From contig CAVQRC010000016.1 of NCBI GenBank assembly GCA_963715045.1, positions 224,212 to 288,211 of the forward strand: a stretch of 64,000 nt of DNA. Reading direction: 5' to 3'. A program made the translations under genes and the position numbers. Shown in pieces: positions 36,693 through 46,484 of this stretch. Position 1 is the first letter of the stretch, and every line of letters starts with the position of its first letter. Source of the stretch: CAVQRC01 sp963715045. Its GTDB lineage: Bacteria; Planctomycetota; Planctomycetia; Pirellulales; Lacipirellulaceae. A model generated the notes under the pieces. The model did not search any database and was not told the origin of the DNA. It was given only the letters and a program-made list of their open reading frames with translations.

Positions 36693-38178
36693 CCTCTCTC
36701 GCAACCACACCTTCGTTAACCGTGGGACGCTCAGGCCGGCCCTTGTGCCGATAGACCAATTGCATGTGGTCGATACCCAGCAAGTACAGAATCGTGGCGT
36801 GCAGATCGCGTACGTGCAGGCGATTCTCGACCGCGTGAAAACCCAGTTCGTCGGTCGCTCCCAGGACTTGTCCGCCGCGGACTCCGCCGCCGGCCATCCA
36901 CATCGTAAACCCGGTCGGATTGTGATCCCGGCCGTCGCCCTTCTCACTCATCGGCGTCCGCCCGAATTCACCGCCCCAGATCACGAGCGTCTCGTCGAGC
37001 AGCCCGCGTTGCTTGAGATCGGCGAGCAGCGCCGCGACCGGCTTGTCGACCTGTTTGCAGAGCCGGCTGTGATTCTTTTCGATCCCCGAGTGGGCATCCC
37101 ACTTGCTGCCCGAGCCCGAGTAAAGCTGCACGAACCGCACCCCGCGTTCGACGAGCCGTCGGGCGAGCAGGCAGTTGCGGCGAAAGGCTCGACCCTCTTC
37201 GTCGACATCGTTGTCTTGAAGGCCATACGCGGCGTGCGTTGACGGGCTTTCGCGTGATAGATCCACGGCCTGCGGCGCATACGATTGCATGCGAAATGCG
37301 AGCTCGAAGCTGGCGATGCGTGCCTCGAGTTCAGACTGCCAGCGGCGACTCGCGGCGTGACGCTCATTCAGCCGCTGCAGATAAGCGCGCTTCGCCTGTT
37401 GCCGACCGGTGGGAATCGCATACGCCGGCTCGAGGTTGGCAATCGGAACGTCTCCTCGACCCAGTCGCGTTCCCTGATAACCGGCCGGCATGAACCCCGC
37501 ACTCCAGTTCCTCGGCCCGTTGACGGGCGCCGCCGCCCGGTCGGTCATCACGACGAACGCCGGCAGATTCTCATTTTCGGTGCCGAGACCGTAGCTCACC
37601 CAGGCCCCCAATGAGGGTCGACCGCCAAGCGGCACGCAGGTGTTCATCTGGCACACCCCGCCCGAGTGGTTGATCGCGTCGGTAACGCAGGAGCGGATCA
37701 CGGCCAGATCGTCGACATGGCGGGCCGTGTGCGGCAGCCAGTCGGATACCCACGTCCCGCACTCGCCGTGTTGCGACCATTTCCGCCGCGAGGCGAGCAG
37801 CGGCGACTCGACCTCGCCCATCGCGGTAATCACCCGCTTGAAGCCGGGCGGTAGCGGCTGACCGGCCAGTTCGTTGAGCTTCGGCTTGGGATCGAACGTG
37901 TCGAGGTGGCTCGGCCCTCCTTCCATGAACAGGAAGATCACCTGTCTGGCAGTCGCCGGGTGATGGCCGGCCGTCAACTGCGCTCCGCACGCGTCTTTGG
38001 CGAGCAGGGCTGCCAACGCGATCCCGCCGAATCCGCCGCCGGTCTGCAGCAGCATCTCGCGTCGCGTCAGATCCCCGTAGAGCGGTGCCGCCGGGCCCGA
38101 CCCGTCCAGCACCGGATGACCATCCGAGTCCCCGGAACTCTGTTGCGTCAGCGATTTCAAGCATCCGCTAATCGACAT
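36676..38178 (-). CDS. DUF1501 protein (pair 2)
   Basis: 500 residues. Tat-type region LTRREMLLQTGGGFGGIALAALLAKDA, then RQVIFLFMEGGPSHLDTFDPKPKLNELAG, VRFVQLYSGSGSKWDAHSGIEKNH and VIWGGEFGRTPMSE (family hallmark). The end DLHATILYLLGIDHMQLVYRHKGRPERPTVNEGVV is as usual, but the tail after it is translated from a CCTCCAG microsatellite. It overlaps the upstream DUF1549/1553 gene by 11 bp, so the two are coupled. Secreted, reaction unknown. Confidence 0.92.
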   Translation of the reverse strand: MSISGCLKSLTQQSSGDSDGHPVLDGSGPAAPLYGDLTRREMLLQTGGGFGGIALAALLAKDACGAQLTAGHHPATARQVIFLFMEGGPSHLDTFDPKPKLNELAGQPLPPGFKRVITAMGEVESPLLASRRKWSQHGECGTWVSDWLPHTARHVDDLAVIRSCVTDAINHSGGVCQMNTCVPLGGRPSLGAWVSYGLGTENENLPAFVVMTDRAAAPVNGPRNWSAGFMPAGYQGTRLGRGDVPIANLEPAYAIPTGRQQAKRAYLQRLNERHAASRRWQSELEARIASFELAFRMQSYAPQAVDLSRESPSTHAAYGLQDNDVDEEGRAFRRNCLLARRLVERGVRFVQLYSGSGSKWDAHSGIEKNHSRLCKQVDKPVAALLADLKQRGLLDETLVIWGGEFGRTPMSEKGDGRDHNPTGFTMWMAGGGVRGGQVLGATDELGFHAVENRLHVRDLHATILYLLGIDHMQLVYRHKGRPERPTVNEGVVAREVGGWR

Positions 38179-40288
38179 ACTGAAACTCGCTCGACGTCAG
38201 CAGGACATGACAGAAATCGACGAGGTCGTCGGCCGTAATCGCCACTCGCGACGCGCCGATGAAGGTAACGGCCTCGACTTCTTCCTCGATCGTCGGAGCA
38301 CGGCTGAACGCATCGCGATAACCATGACGGATTGCTTCGATCAGGCTGCCCTGCCCTTGAGCAGCCAGCCGCTCGGCAAACGCTTCGGCACGTTGTTGGA
38401 CCCAACGGCCGTTGATCATCCACAGCGACTGGGCCGACGTCGTCGTCACGCTCCGTGCTTCGATACCGGTGATCCGATCAGGAAAATCGAAAACGTCGAG
38501 GAGCTCATCGCGCTGGTTGCGGAGGACCTTGCCATAGATCGACCGGCGTCGCGAATCGGCCAGGTCGATGGGCGGACCGCCGCGGTGTTGGTTGAGTTCG
38601 CCGGAGACGGCCAGCATCGCGTCGCGGATCTGCTCGGCACGCAGACGCCGGACCCGCTGTCGCGCGAGCCATCGATTGGCCGGATCGATTCGAACCACGC
38701 TCGGCGAAGCGGCCACCGCGGATTGGCGATAGGTCGCCGACGTGAGAATCTGCCGCTGCAACCACTTCAGGCTCCATCCCTGTTCGACGAAGTTGGCGGC
38801 CAGCCAGTCGAGCAGTTGGGGATGCGAAGGAGGTTCACCCAGGCGGCCAAAGTCACTCGAAGTGGCGACGAGTCCCGTACCGAAGTGATATTGCCACACC
38901 CGATTGACAATCACGCGGGCCGTCAACGGATGGTCCGCACGCGTGATCCACCGCGCCAAGGCCGTCCGCCGCCCGCTCGAGTCGATCCCGGCCGGAGATT
39001 CAATGGCCACCGCCTGCGGCGCCAGGATCGACAGGAATCCCGGCGGCACTTCGGCTCCACCCGGGATTCGGACGGGCGGAGGGTCGCTCGAAACATCACT
39101 CGCTGCCCGCGCTGTCGGCAGCGGTTTGGGCTTCAGCTGGTCGAATGACGCGAGCCGCTGCTTGATCGCCTCCCACCTCTTCTGTTCTGCACCCTTGAAC
39201 CGCGTTGCCAGATTCGCCTGACGATCCAGCACCTGCAGTTGAATCAGATGAGCGAGTTGCCGCTCGTAGGCCGTCCGTGCCGCGGCCGGCTTGGCCGCGA
39301 TCGCTTCGAGTTCAGGCGCGAATTGAATCAACGCCTCTCGAGCGAGATCCGCCAGCTTGGGCGCTTCCAGCTCGTGAAGCTGCTGTCGCAACTCGGCCGT
39401 GGCCCGTTCCCATTCCGACATCCGCTGCTCGTAGGTCGCGACTTCCGCGGCCGTGGCGAGCGTCACGTCGTCTCGCAGGGCGAGACCGGCGAAGAATGCC
39501 TGCAGCCGATAGTAGTCCTGCTGGAGGATCGGATCGAACTTGTGATCGTGGCACCGGGCGCACGACATGCCCAGGCCCAGCAGGGCGTCGGCGGTCGTAT
39601 CGGTGATGTCGTTGAGCATCGCCTGCCATTGAACGGCCACATCGCGCTGGTTGTACTCGTAGATCCCGTGCCGCAGGAATCCCGTGGCCACGATCGCCTG
39701 GGGATCGGAGGGAGCGAGCTCATCCCCGGCGAGCTGCTCCTGCAGAAAACGGTCGTACGGCTTGTCGTCGTTGAGTGCGGCGATCACATAGTCGCGGTAC
39801 CGCCAGGCGCGGGGGCGAAAGCCGTCGGCCTTGTAACCGTCGGAGTCGGCATACCGCACCAGGTCGAGCCAATAACCGGCCCAGTGTTCGCCGTAAGCCG
39901 GGTCGGCGAGCAACCGGTCGACGAGCTGCGACACGGCCCCTTCGCGACCTCGGTCGTCCACGAACGCTGACGCCTGTGCGAGCGTCGGGGGCAATCCCCA
40001 CAGCGAATAGTAGATGCGGCGGACGAAGACTTCCGGGTTCGCCGGCTTCGACGGCGCGATCCCTTCGGCATCGAGCCGGGCCAGGATGAAATAATCGATG
40101 GCGGTTCGCGGCCAACGAGGATCGCTTACCTCAGGCAGCCGCGGTTTGGTGACTGGCTGCAGCGACCACCAGTTGCGGTCCTCGTCCGTGAATTGAGGGC
40201 CTGCGTGCTCCGGCAGTTCCACGGCGAGCAGCGTTTCCACCCTCGATAACAGAATCAGCAGCAACCATCCAAGCCAGTAGCAACGCAT
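38168..40288 (-). CDS. DUF1549-DUF1553 protein lacking the PSCyt1 heme domain (pair 2)
   Basis: 706 residues, intact. Signal peptide LGWLLLILLSRVETLLAVEL, then WWSLQPVTKPRLPEVSDPRWPRTAIDYFILARLDAEGI (start of DUF1549), WLDLVRYADSDGYKADGFRPRAWRYRDYV and a single heme motif CARCH in CARCHDHKFDPILQQDYYR. A coiled Arg/Glu-rich linker follows, then DUF1553 (HPLTARVIVNRVWQYHFGTGLVATSSDFGRLGEPPSHPQLLDWLA). Unlike pair 1 there is no CFACH-type PSCyt1 domain. The gene overlaps the DUF1501 gene downstream by 11 bp, which implies coupled translation of a periplasmic pair. Confidence 0.93.
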   Translation of the reverse strand: MRCYWLGWLLLILLSRVETLLAVELPEHAGPQFTDEDRNWWSLQPVTKPRLPEVSDPRWPRTAIDYFILARLDAEGIAPSKPANPEVFVRRIYYSLWGLPPTLAQASAFVDDRGREGAVSQLVDRLLADPAYGEHWAGYWLDLVRYADSDGYKADGFRPRAWRYRDYVIAALNDDKPYDRFLQEQLAGDELAPSDPQAIVATGFLRHGIYEYNQRDVAVQWQAMLNDITDTTADALLGLGMSCARCHDHKFDPILQQDYYRLQAFFAGLALRDDVTLATAAEVATYEQRMSEWERATAELRQQLHELEAPKLADLAREALIQFAPELEAIAAKPAAARTAYERQLAHLIQLQVLDRQANLATRFKGAEQKRWEAIKQRLASFDQLKPKPLPTARAASDVSSDPPPVRIPGGAEVPPGFLSILAPQAVAIESPAGIDSSGRRTALARWITRADHPLTARVIVNRVWQYHFGTGLVATSSDFGRLGEPPSHPQLLDWLAANFVEQGWSLKWLQRQILTSATYRQSAVAASPSVVRIDPANRWLARQRVRRLRAEQIRDAMLAVSGELNQHRGGPPIDLADSRRRSIYGKVLRNQRDELLDVFDFPDRITGIEARSVTTTSAQSLWMINGRWVQQRAEAFAERLAAQGQGSLIEAIRHGYRDAFSRAPTIEEEVEAVTFIGASRVAITADDLVDFCHVLLTSSEFQYVD

Positions 40289-40395
40289 GGAGAAAGATTA
40301 TAGCGTGCCAAAGGTCGGAACAAACGGCCGCCCGCACAAGTCGTGCTTCGCGGAGTATTCCGGCCGAAAGCCGCGAAGTGGTGATTCCAACGCGT

Positions 40396-40431
40396 CCCCC
40401 GGCAGAGCCGGCAGAGCCGGGGGCTCCAGTG
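40396..40431. repeat. CCCCCGGC/GCCGGGGG hairpin with CTCCAG tail
   Basis: CCCCCGGC (40396-40403) pairs with GCCGGGGG (40416-40423), followed by CTCCAG. The same element with a shorter loop is at 46439-46462. It lies in the 40289-40489 gap, which holds no gene. Confidence 0.8.
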
Positions 40432-40489
40432 AATGCGCGGGGCGAGCGAGCACTTGTGTAGAACAACGAGGGCAGCGCCCTGGCTCCAG

Positions 40490-42670
40490 TCAACTGCCGA
40501 TATTCACGAGCCAGATCAACAGGCCGAGAATCACAAAGCAGGCGGCGATCGAAGCGAAGAACCCGACGACGTCGATCAGCCGCGGCTTGACGAACTCGAA
40601 GTCGGAATTGGCCGCGAACAGCTTCTTGCCGTCGAATCGACGCGGGTCGGCGTAGGAGGCCTCGAGCTCCTGGCGATCTGCTTCCGGATCGGGCTTCACC
40701 TCGGTCTTCATCTTGGCGTAGAAGCGATCGAGCGACTCCGCGCTGTTTCGTGGCGTAATCAGCGACAGCACGATCAACACGAGGAAGGGGCCGAACAAAC
40801 GCGGTGGCAGTCGCATCGTCTTGAGCATGGCGGGCGACTGGCCGGCCAGATCGACGCCGAGCCATCCGTACATTAAGAAATCGAGATTGAAGGTACCCAG
40901 TCCGGTGGCCTCGCCGACACGTCGTTCGACAATCGTGCGGACATTGCCGTCCGTCGTATCGGCGAGCGGCTCGAACCCGGTCGTGGCGCCCTTGGCAGGC
41001 TGTAATCCCCCCTGCCAGAACACGGCCGTTCCGCCCGTGGCAGCCAGCCGCTCTTCAATGGTCTCTCCGATCCGCGCCTCGGGCGGCGGCGGCCCGATCC
41101 CCGCCAGAGCCGTTTCGCGATCCGCTTCCGCTTCCAGAGCCAGGGCCTCGGCGTTGGCCGCTTCCCAGGCGGCTCGCCGCAAGACGTCGATCTCGGACGC
41201 TTCGCGGGTGACGATCCGTGTCGTGCGGTGGGTCGCAATCGTGAAGCGGGGATCTTCGCGGAGCGCCGGAAACAGGGCCGGCACCACGTACGGCGCGACG
41301 AAGAACACGAGGAATGAAAACAGGACCGTCCCCCACGCTGCCCAGGTTGTCGCCCGCCGCCAATACATGCCGATCCAGAACGGGGCGGCGAACACGAGCG
41401 GGAGTTCCAGCGCCATCGTGTACTGTTTCAGTACGTTTGAGTATGCGAGTGCGGCGACGGTCGATCCGGCAATCACCACGAGACCTGTTACGCGGCCCAG
41501 GTTCACATAGGTTCGTTCACTTGCATCGGGATTGAATAACCGCGCATAAATGTTGTGCACCACGAGCGCCGAACAGACGAGCATGAACGTGTCGGCCGTG
41601 CTCATCAAAGCGGCCAGCAGACACGCCAGCATCAATCCCACCAGCCCGAGCTTAGCGCCTCCCAGCAATTCGCGGGCCGCCACGCCCCACGCCCGATCCT
41701 TGGCCTGAGCAATCTCGACACTGTCGGCGAGCAGTGCGAGGATGATCAACCCCGTCAGCGCCCAGCCGACGGTGCACATCCGCTTGAGCAGATTTCCCGT
41801 CACGAGACCTACCCGTGCATTCGTCTCCGTCTTCGCCGATCCGCCGCCGGTGGCGATGAAGTGCGGCTGTACCACGATTCCGATCAGCGCCAGCAGCATC
41901 AACGACACCACGTAGTGAATCGGGAACTCTCCGGCCATCGGCCCGCCGATCACGTCGAAGTAACTGTCCGGCAACCGCTCGTGGAGAATCCTGAAACCCT
42001 CGTACATCCCGTCGGTGTTTGGATCGCCGTACTTCTCGACGAGTGCGTTGAGACCAAACGGAATCAGCAACACCGAGAGCAGGATGATGCACGTGCCCTG
42101 GATGAGATCCGTGTAATACGCGGCCGTCAGTCCGCCCAGCGCACCATACACCACGACGAAAAATGCGATCGTTGGCACCAGCAACGATTGCAGATCGTAG
42201 GCGTGCCCGAACAATTCGACCGTCTCGAAGCCAGCCATCGAGGCTGCCACCGCGCCGATTCCGGTGAACATGGTCGACAGGTACATGCAGCAGAAAGCGA
42301 GTGCGTACAGCGTGTACGCGACACCCATCCCGGTCGACTCGTACCGCTCCACGAAAAAATCGCCGAGCGTCAGATGTCGCATCCGTCGGTACCAGACGCC
42401 GATGATCCAGTAAAACGGCGTGACGAACAGCCACATCAGCACGCTCCAGATCCCGGTCAGGCCGCTGGTCCATGTCGTGCGGCCGACGAGAATCGGATCC
42501 TGAGCCCCGGTTCCGGCGCCGAACGCGGCAAACGTTTGCAGAAGCTTGCCGAACGTCCGGCCGCCCATGAAGTAGTCCTCCTGCCGCTTCGTCTTTCGCA
42601 TCGCCCAGATGCCGATCCCGGCCATGACGAAGAAGTAGCCGAACAGCACGACGTAGTCGATGGCGATCAA
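40490..42670 (-). CDS. Sodium:solute symporter (SSS family) with long C-terminal part
   Basis: 726 residues and about fourteen hydrophobic segments. The start YVVLFGYFFVMAGIGIWAMRKTKRQEDYFMGGRT is the SSS opening with the DYF-GGR motif; helix 3 reads GDFFVERYESTGMGVAYTLYALAFC, and GALGGLTAAYYTDLIQGTCIILLSVLLIP is the conserved sodium-binding helix 5 region. Typical family length is 450-600; the extra 130 residues include a charged segment (EASEIDVLRRAAWEAANAEALALEAEADRE) between helices. It probably imports a sugar, uronate or carboxylate. Its 5' side faces the 92-bp repeat array. Confidence 0.9.
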   Translation of the reverse strand: MIAIDYVVLFGYFFVMAGIGIWAMRKTKRQEDYFMGGRTFGKLLQTFAAFGAGTGAQDPILVGRTTWTSGLTGIWSVLMWLFVTPFYWIIGVWYRRMRHLTLGDFFVERYESTGMGVAYTLYALAFCCMYLSTMFTGIGAVAASMAGFETVELFGHAYDLQSLLVPTIAFFVVVYGALGGLTAAYYTDLIQGTCIILLSVLLIPFGLNALVEKYGDPNTDGMYEGFRILHERLPDSYFDVIGGPMAGEFPIHYVVSLMLLALIGIVVQPHFIATGGGSAKTETNARVGLVTGNLLKRMCTVGWALTGLIILALLADSVEIAQAKDRAWGVAARELLGGAKLGLVGLMLACLLAALMSTADTFMLVCSALVVHNIYARLFNPDASERTYVNLGRVTGLVVIAGSTVAALAYSNVLKQYTMALELPLVFAAPFWIGMYWRRATTWAAWGTVLFSFLVFFVAPYVVPALFPALREDPRFTIATHRTTRIVTREASEIDVLRRAAWEAANAEALALEAEADRETALAGIGPPPPEARIGETIEERLAATGGTAVFWQGGLQPAKGATTGFEPLADTTDGNVRTIVERRVGEATGLGTFNLDFLMYGWLGVDLAGQSPAMLKTMRLPPRLFGPFLVLIVLSLITPRNSAESLDRFYAKMKTEVKPDPEADRQELEASYADPRRFDGKKLFAANSDFEFVKPRLIDVVGFFASIAACFVILGLLIWLVNIGS

Positions 42671-42798
42671 GGGATTCCTCGCGTCGAACGACGGATAGAG
42701 AGTAGGACGCGGATATGCTACTGCATCGCGATAGTCTCGTCACTCCTGGTAGCCGCCGCTCATGGGGCCCGGCCGGCTTCCATGACGGTCCGGGCATG

Positions 42799-43180
42799 TG
42801 TAGGCCCGGCACTCCGTGACGGGATCACGGCACTCTAAATCGCCGCGGCCAACCACCGACCGGGTCACGGAGTGACCCGACTACAACCGGTGTAGGCCCG
42901 GCACTCCGTGACGGGATCACGGCACTCTAAATCGCCGCGGCCAACCACGGACCGGGTCACGGAGTGACCCGACTACAACCGGTGTAGGCCCGGCACTCCG
43001 TGACGGGATCACGGCACTCTAAATCGCCGCGGCCAACCACCGACCGGGTCACGGAGTGACCCGACTACAACCGGTGGAGGCCCGGCACTCCGTGACGGGA
43101 TCACGGCACTCTAAATCGCCGCGGCCGACCACCGACCGGGTCACGGAGTGACCCGACTACAAGCCGGCACTCCGTGACGG
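42799..43180. repeat. Tandem array: four 92-bp units plus a partial fifth
   Basis: Units start at 42799, 42891, 42983 and 43075, exactly 92 bp apart and nearly identical; a truncated fifth follows from about 43162. Each unit has the inverted pair CACTCCGTGAC and GTCACGGAGTG (first unit 42810-42820 and 42864-42874). The array fills the gap between the divergent symporter and Gfo/Idh genes. A diverged relative is at 56012-56100. Confidence 0.95.
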
Positions 43181-43329
43181 GCAGCGGTGGTTCGCGAAGC
43201 CACAGCCTGCAGCAACCGGGCCACACAGTGACGCGGCGACCCCAGGTGCCCGCTGATTTGCCCGTCCCCCCGTCGAGTGGCATAATACCGACCCTCTACG
43301 GCAACCATTCCCGCATCCTGGAGGTAACG

Positions 43330-44796
43330 ATGCGTTCAAAATCCCGCACCACCACCCGGCGAAAATTCCTCCAACAGGCGGCCGCTTCCGGCGCCGCGGC
43401 GTCCCTGTTTACGATCTCGGGCACCAAGGCTTCGGGACGCGTGCTGGGCGCCAACGATCGCGTCAACGTCGCCGTGGTCGGGATCAAAGGCCGCGGTTCG
43501 TCGCACTTCTCGGCCTACACGGGCATGGATGGCACAGCCGTGTCGCACCTGGTTGACATCGATTCCAACCAGTTTTCGCCCGCCATCAAACGGATCGAAT
43601 CGCTCGGAGGCGCCGCACCGGAAAGCGTGCGGGATTTTCGCGACATACTCGACAACCCGGACGTGGATGCGGTGTCGATCGCCACCTGCAATCACACCCA
43701 CTCGCTGTACACCGTGTGGGCGTGCCAGGCGGGTAAGGACGTCTATGTCGAGAAGCCGATTTCGCACAACATTTTCGAGGGTCGCAAGTGCGTCGAAGCG
43801 GCCAAGAAATACGACCGCGTGGTGCAGCACGGAACGCAACAACGTTCCTCTCAAAGTCGTGCGAACGAGATCGCGGCCGTGCAATCGGGCAAGTACGGCA
43901 AGCTGCTGGTCTCCAAGGGCTACTGCTGCAAGCCTCGGTGGTCGATCGGGTTCAAACCGATTACCGACCCGCCGCCGTACATTGACTGGAACCTGTGGCT
44001 CGGGCCGGCCCAGGAGCAGCCTTACCACGCCAACCTGGTGCACTACAACTGGCACTGGTTCTGGGACTTCGGCAACGGCGACACGGGCAATCAGGGCGTT
44101 CACGAGATCGATGTCGCGCGGTGGGCGATTCCCGGCGCGACGTTACCGAACCGCGTATGGAGCCTCGGCGGCCGCTTCGGCTACAAGGATCAGGGCCAGA
44201 CTCCCAACACCCAACTGACCGCGATGGAGTACGGCGACGTGACGTTGCTGTTCGAAACGCGCGGGCTGGTCGAAAAGAAGTCAGGCTTCCCGCGGATGGT
44301 CCATAACGAGTACTACACGACCGAGGGGATGATCAAAGACGGCAAGTTCTATCCCCAGGGCGGCGGTGACCCCGTGGAGGTCAGCGGCGGTACTCCGCGA
44401 CAGGTGCACCTGCCGGATGCCGAGTTCGCCCCGTTCAGTTGCTTCATCGACGCGTGCCGCAGTCGCAACCCGGACCACAACAACGCCGATGCCGAAGTCG
44501 CTCACTATTCGGCCGCGCTGTGCCACCTGGGTAATATTTCCTATCGCCTGGGTGAACAGGTCCCCTTCAACGCCAAGACCCAGGCCCTCGGTGAGAACAA
44601 GCAGATCGTCGATTCTTTCCAGACCATTCGCGCCAATTGCGAAGCGGTCGGCATGGACCTTGCCGAGTCGACTTATCAGATGGGTCGCGTGCTCGAGATC
44701 GACGCCGCGGCAGAAAGGTTCATCGGGGATGACGAGGCCAACGCCATGCTGACTCGCGACTACCGCGCGCCGTTCATCGTGCCCACCGAAGTCTGA
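43330..44796 (+). CDS. Gfo/Idh/MocA-family oxidoreductase with Tat signal (second copy)
   Basis: 488 residues. ATG 43330 is fixed by GGAGG six bases upstream; the Tat signal is RTTTRRKFLQQAAASGAAASLFT. Then RVNVAVVGIKGRGSSHFSAY (Rossmann), VSHLVDIDSNQFSPAIK, VDAVSIATCNHTHSLYTVWA and DVYVEKPISHNIFEGRK (EKP hallmark). The C-terminal half includes YIDWNLWLGPAQEQPYHANLVHYNWHWFWDFGNGDTGNQGVHEIDVARW, the subgroup signature. NAD(P)-dependent sugar oxidoreductase, exported. It is followed 11 bp later by an enolase-superfamily enzyme, suggesting a shared sugar-acid route. Confidence 0.93.
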   Translation: MRSKSRTTTRRKFLQQAAASGAAASLFTISGTKASGRVLGANDRVNVAVVGIKGRGSSHFSAYTGMDGTAVSHLVDIDSNQFSPAIKRIESLGGAAPESVRDFRDILDNPDVDAVSIATCNHTHSLYTVWACQAGKDVYVEKPISHNIFEGRKCVEAAKKYDRVVQHGTQQRSSQSRANEIAAVQSGKYGKLLVSKGYCCKPRWSIGFKPITDPPPYIDWNLWLGPAQEQPYHANLVHYNWHWFWDFGNGDTGNQGVHEIDVARWAIPGATLPNRVWSLGGRFGYKDQGQTPNTQLTAMEYGDVTLLFETRGLVEKKSGFPRMVHNEYYTTEGMIKDGKFYPQGGGDPVEVSGGTPRQVHLPDAEFAPFSCFIDACRSRNPDHNNADAEVAHYSAALCHLGNISYRLGEQVPFNAKTQALGENKQIVDSFQTIRANCEAVGMDLAESTYQMGRVLEIDAAAERFIGDDEANAMLTRDYRAPFIVPTEV

Positions 44797-44807
44797 CGGC
44801 TGGGTCG

Positions 44808-46283
44808 ATGCGGATCGCGCTCAAACAGTCCCGCCTGGGTCTGCTGAACTCCACGACTCGGATTCCGTTTCGGTACGGAAACACCTGCCTGACGCGCTGT
44901 CCTCAGGCAGTTCTCGAGGTCGTCGTGGAAGTGGATGGCCAGCAGGCGACCGGTTACAGCGGCGATTGCCTCCCACCTGGCTGGTTCGACAAGACGCCCG
45001 GTAAGGAATATCGCACACAAATCCAGGAGATGCTGGCCGCGATCGATGCCGCGCGGCAGGCATTCGCCACCCGCTTGCGGACCGCCGAACCGTTCTTTCC
45101 CGCCTGGCTGGAAGTGGACGACGAAGTCCATCGACAGTTCGACGCCCGCCAGCTTCCCGGACTCCTCGCCGGGTTTGGCGTGAGCCTCGTCGAGCGGGCG
45201 ATCATGGACGCGGCCGCCCGCTCCAAAGACCTGCCGTTCCATCAGCTCATCGCTGAGAATCTGCTCGAGATCGATCCGGCCACCGTGCATCCGGAACTCG
45301 CGGGTCGATCGCCCCGCGATTGGCTGCCAACCCGACCGGCCAGCAGCATTTTCGTCCGCCACACGGTGGGGCTGGCCGATCCCTTGACCGCCGGCGAAAT
45401 CCCCGCCGACGAGCGACTCGACGACGGATTTCCACAGGCGCTCGAGGAGTACGTCGCCCAGAACCAGATCCGGTACTTCAAGATCAAGGTCTCCAATCGC
45501 CTCGAGCTCGATCTCGATCGGTTGAGAACGATCGCCCGGATTGTCGAGCGGCAACGGCACGGAGATTACCGCGTCACGCTCGACGGCAACGAGCAGTACA
45601 AGCAGGCAGAACAGTTCGACGAACTGATGACGTCGATTCGAGCCGACCCGAACCTGAAGACGTTGCTGGCTAACACGCTGGTTGTCGAACAGCCATTGGA
45701 GCGTTCGATTGCGCTGGCCCCGGAGCAGACGCGTGGAATCCGCGAACTCGGAGAGAGCCTTCCGGTCATCATCGACGAGTCGGACGGTAGTCGCGATGCG
45801 TACCGCCAGGCGATCGAACTCGGCTATCGCGGGATCAGCAGCAAGAGTTGCAAAGGCGTCGTCCGCAGTTTGCTCAACGCCGGGTTGACCTGGCACTTCA
45901 ACGAGCAGGGGCGTCAATCGAGCTATGTCGTCACCGGAGAAGACCTGTGCTCGGTGGGAGTCGTCCCGGTCCAGAGCGACCTGTGTCTCGTGGCCACGCT
46001 GGGCCTCGAGCACGTGGAACGGAATGGGCATCACTACCATCCGGGCCTGAGTTACCTGCCCGCACACACACAACAGGCGGCCCTGCACGCCCATCCCGAT
46101 CTGTACGCCCCGCAGCACGGCCGCATTGCCCCGCGCGTCATCGAGGGCCGGTTCGAGATCGAATCGCTGCAGTGTCCCGGACTGGGGTTCGCGGTGCTGC
46201 CGGAAATGACTCACATGACCCCCGCCAATGAATGGGAGTTTGCCTCGCTCGGACTCGGCGTTCCCGGCTTCGCCGAGGCATAG
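44808..46283 (+). CDS. Enolase-superfamily (mandelate racemase/muconate lactonizing-like) enzyme
   Basis: 491 residues without signal peptide. The capping domain is N-terminal (LKQSRLGLLNSTTRIPFRYGN). The barrel shows YFKIKVSN (KxK catalytic lysines), VTLDGNEQY (first metal Asp), VVEQPLERS (second metal Glu) and VIIDESDGSR (third metal acid), in order and spacing of the enolase superfamily. Such enzymes abstract the alpha proton of sugar acids (dehydration or racemisation). The protein is about 90 residues longer than most family members, with extensions in both domains. It is in an operon with the Gfo/Idh gene. Confidence 0.85.
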   Translation: MRIALKQSRLGLLNSTTRIPFRYGNTCLTRCPQAVLEVVVEVDGQQATGYSGDCLPPGWFDKTPGKEYRTQIQEMLAAIDAARQAFATRLRTAEPFFPAWLEVDDEVHRQFDARQLPGLLAGFGVSLVERAIMDAAARSKDLPFHQLIAENLLEIDPATVHPELAGRSPRDWLPTRPASSIFVRHTVGLADPLTAGEIPADERLDDGFPQALEEYVAQNQIRYFKIKVSNRLELDLDRLRTIARIVERQRHGDYRVTLDGNEQYKQAEQFDELMTSIRADPNLKTLLANTLVVEQPLERSIALAPEQTRGIRELGESLPVIIDESDGSRDAYRQAIELGYRGISSKSCKGVVRSLLNAGLTWHFNEQGRQSSYVVTGEDLCSVGVVPVQSDLCLVATLGLEHVERNGHHYHPGLSYLPAHTQQAALHAHPDLYAPQHGRIAPRVIEGRFEIESLQCPGLGFAVLPEMTHMTPANEWEFASLGLGVPGFAEA

Positions 46284-46438
46284 AACCACCACACCCGGCA
46301 ACCCGACGTCGAGCGATAAGCTCCCACTACCGCCGCGGACTGCCGCGGAGCAAGATGAATTCCAACGATCGACAATCCCTCAATTCACCCGTCCTGACGT
46401 CTCCTTTACCGCCACCGCGTTCTCGAGTACCAACCCGT

Positions 46439-46462
46439 CCCCCGGCGAAGCCGGGGCTCCAG
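46439..46462. repeat. CCCCGGC-GAA-GCCGGGG hairpin with CTCCAG tail
   Basis: A tight hairpin with a GAA loop and the same CTCCAG tail as the element at 40396. It lies about 22 bp before the sialate O-acetylesterase start. Confidence 0.8.
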
Positions 46463-46484
46463 CTATTCAAATGAGGTTCACACG

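Noticed and set aside
41555..42838. 427-codon plus-strand open frame opposite the symporter
   Set aside because: His/Arg/Gln-rich shadow; the minus strand shows a complete symporter.
42799..43180. CRISPR array
   Set aside because: The whole 92-bp unit repeats with no variable spacers and no cas genes.
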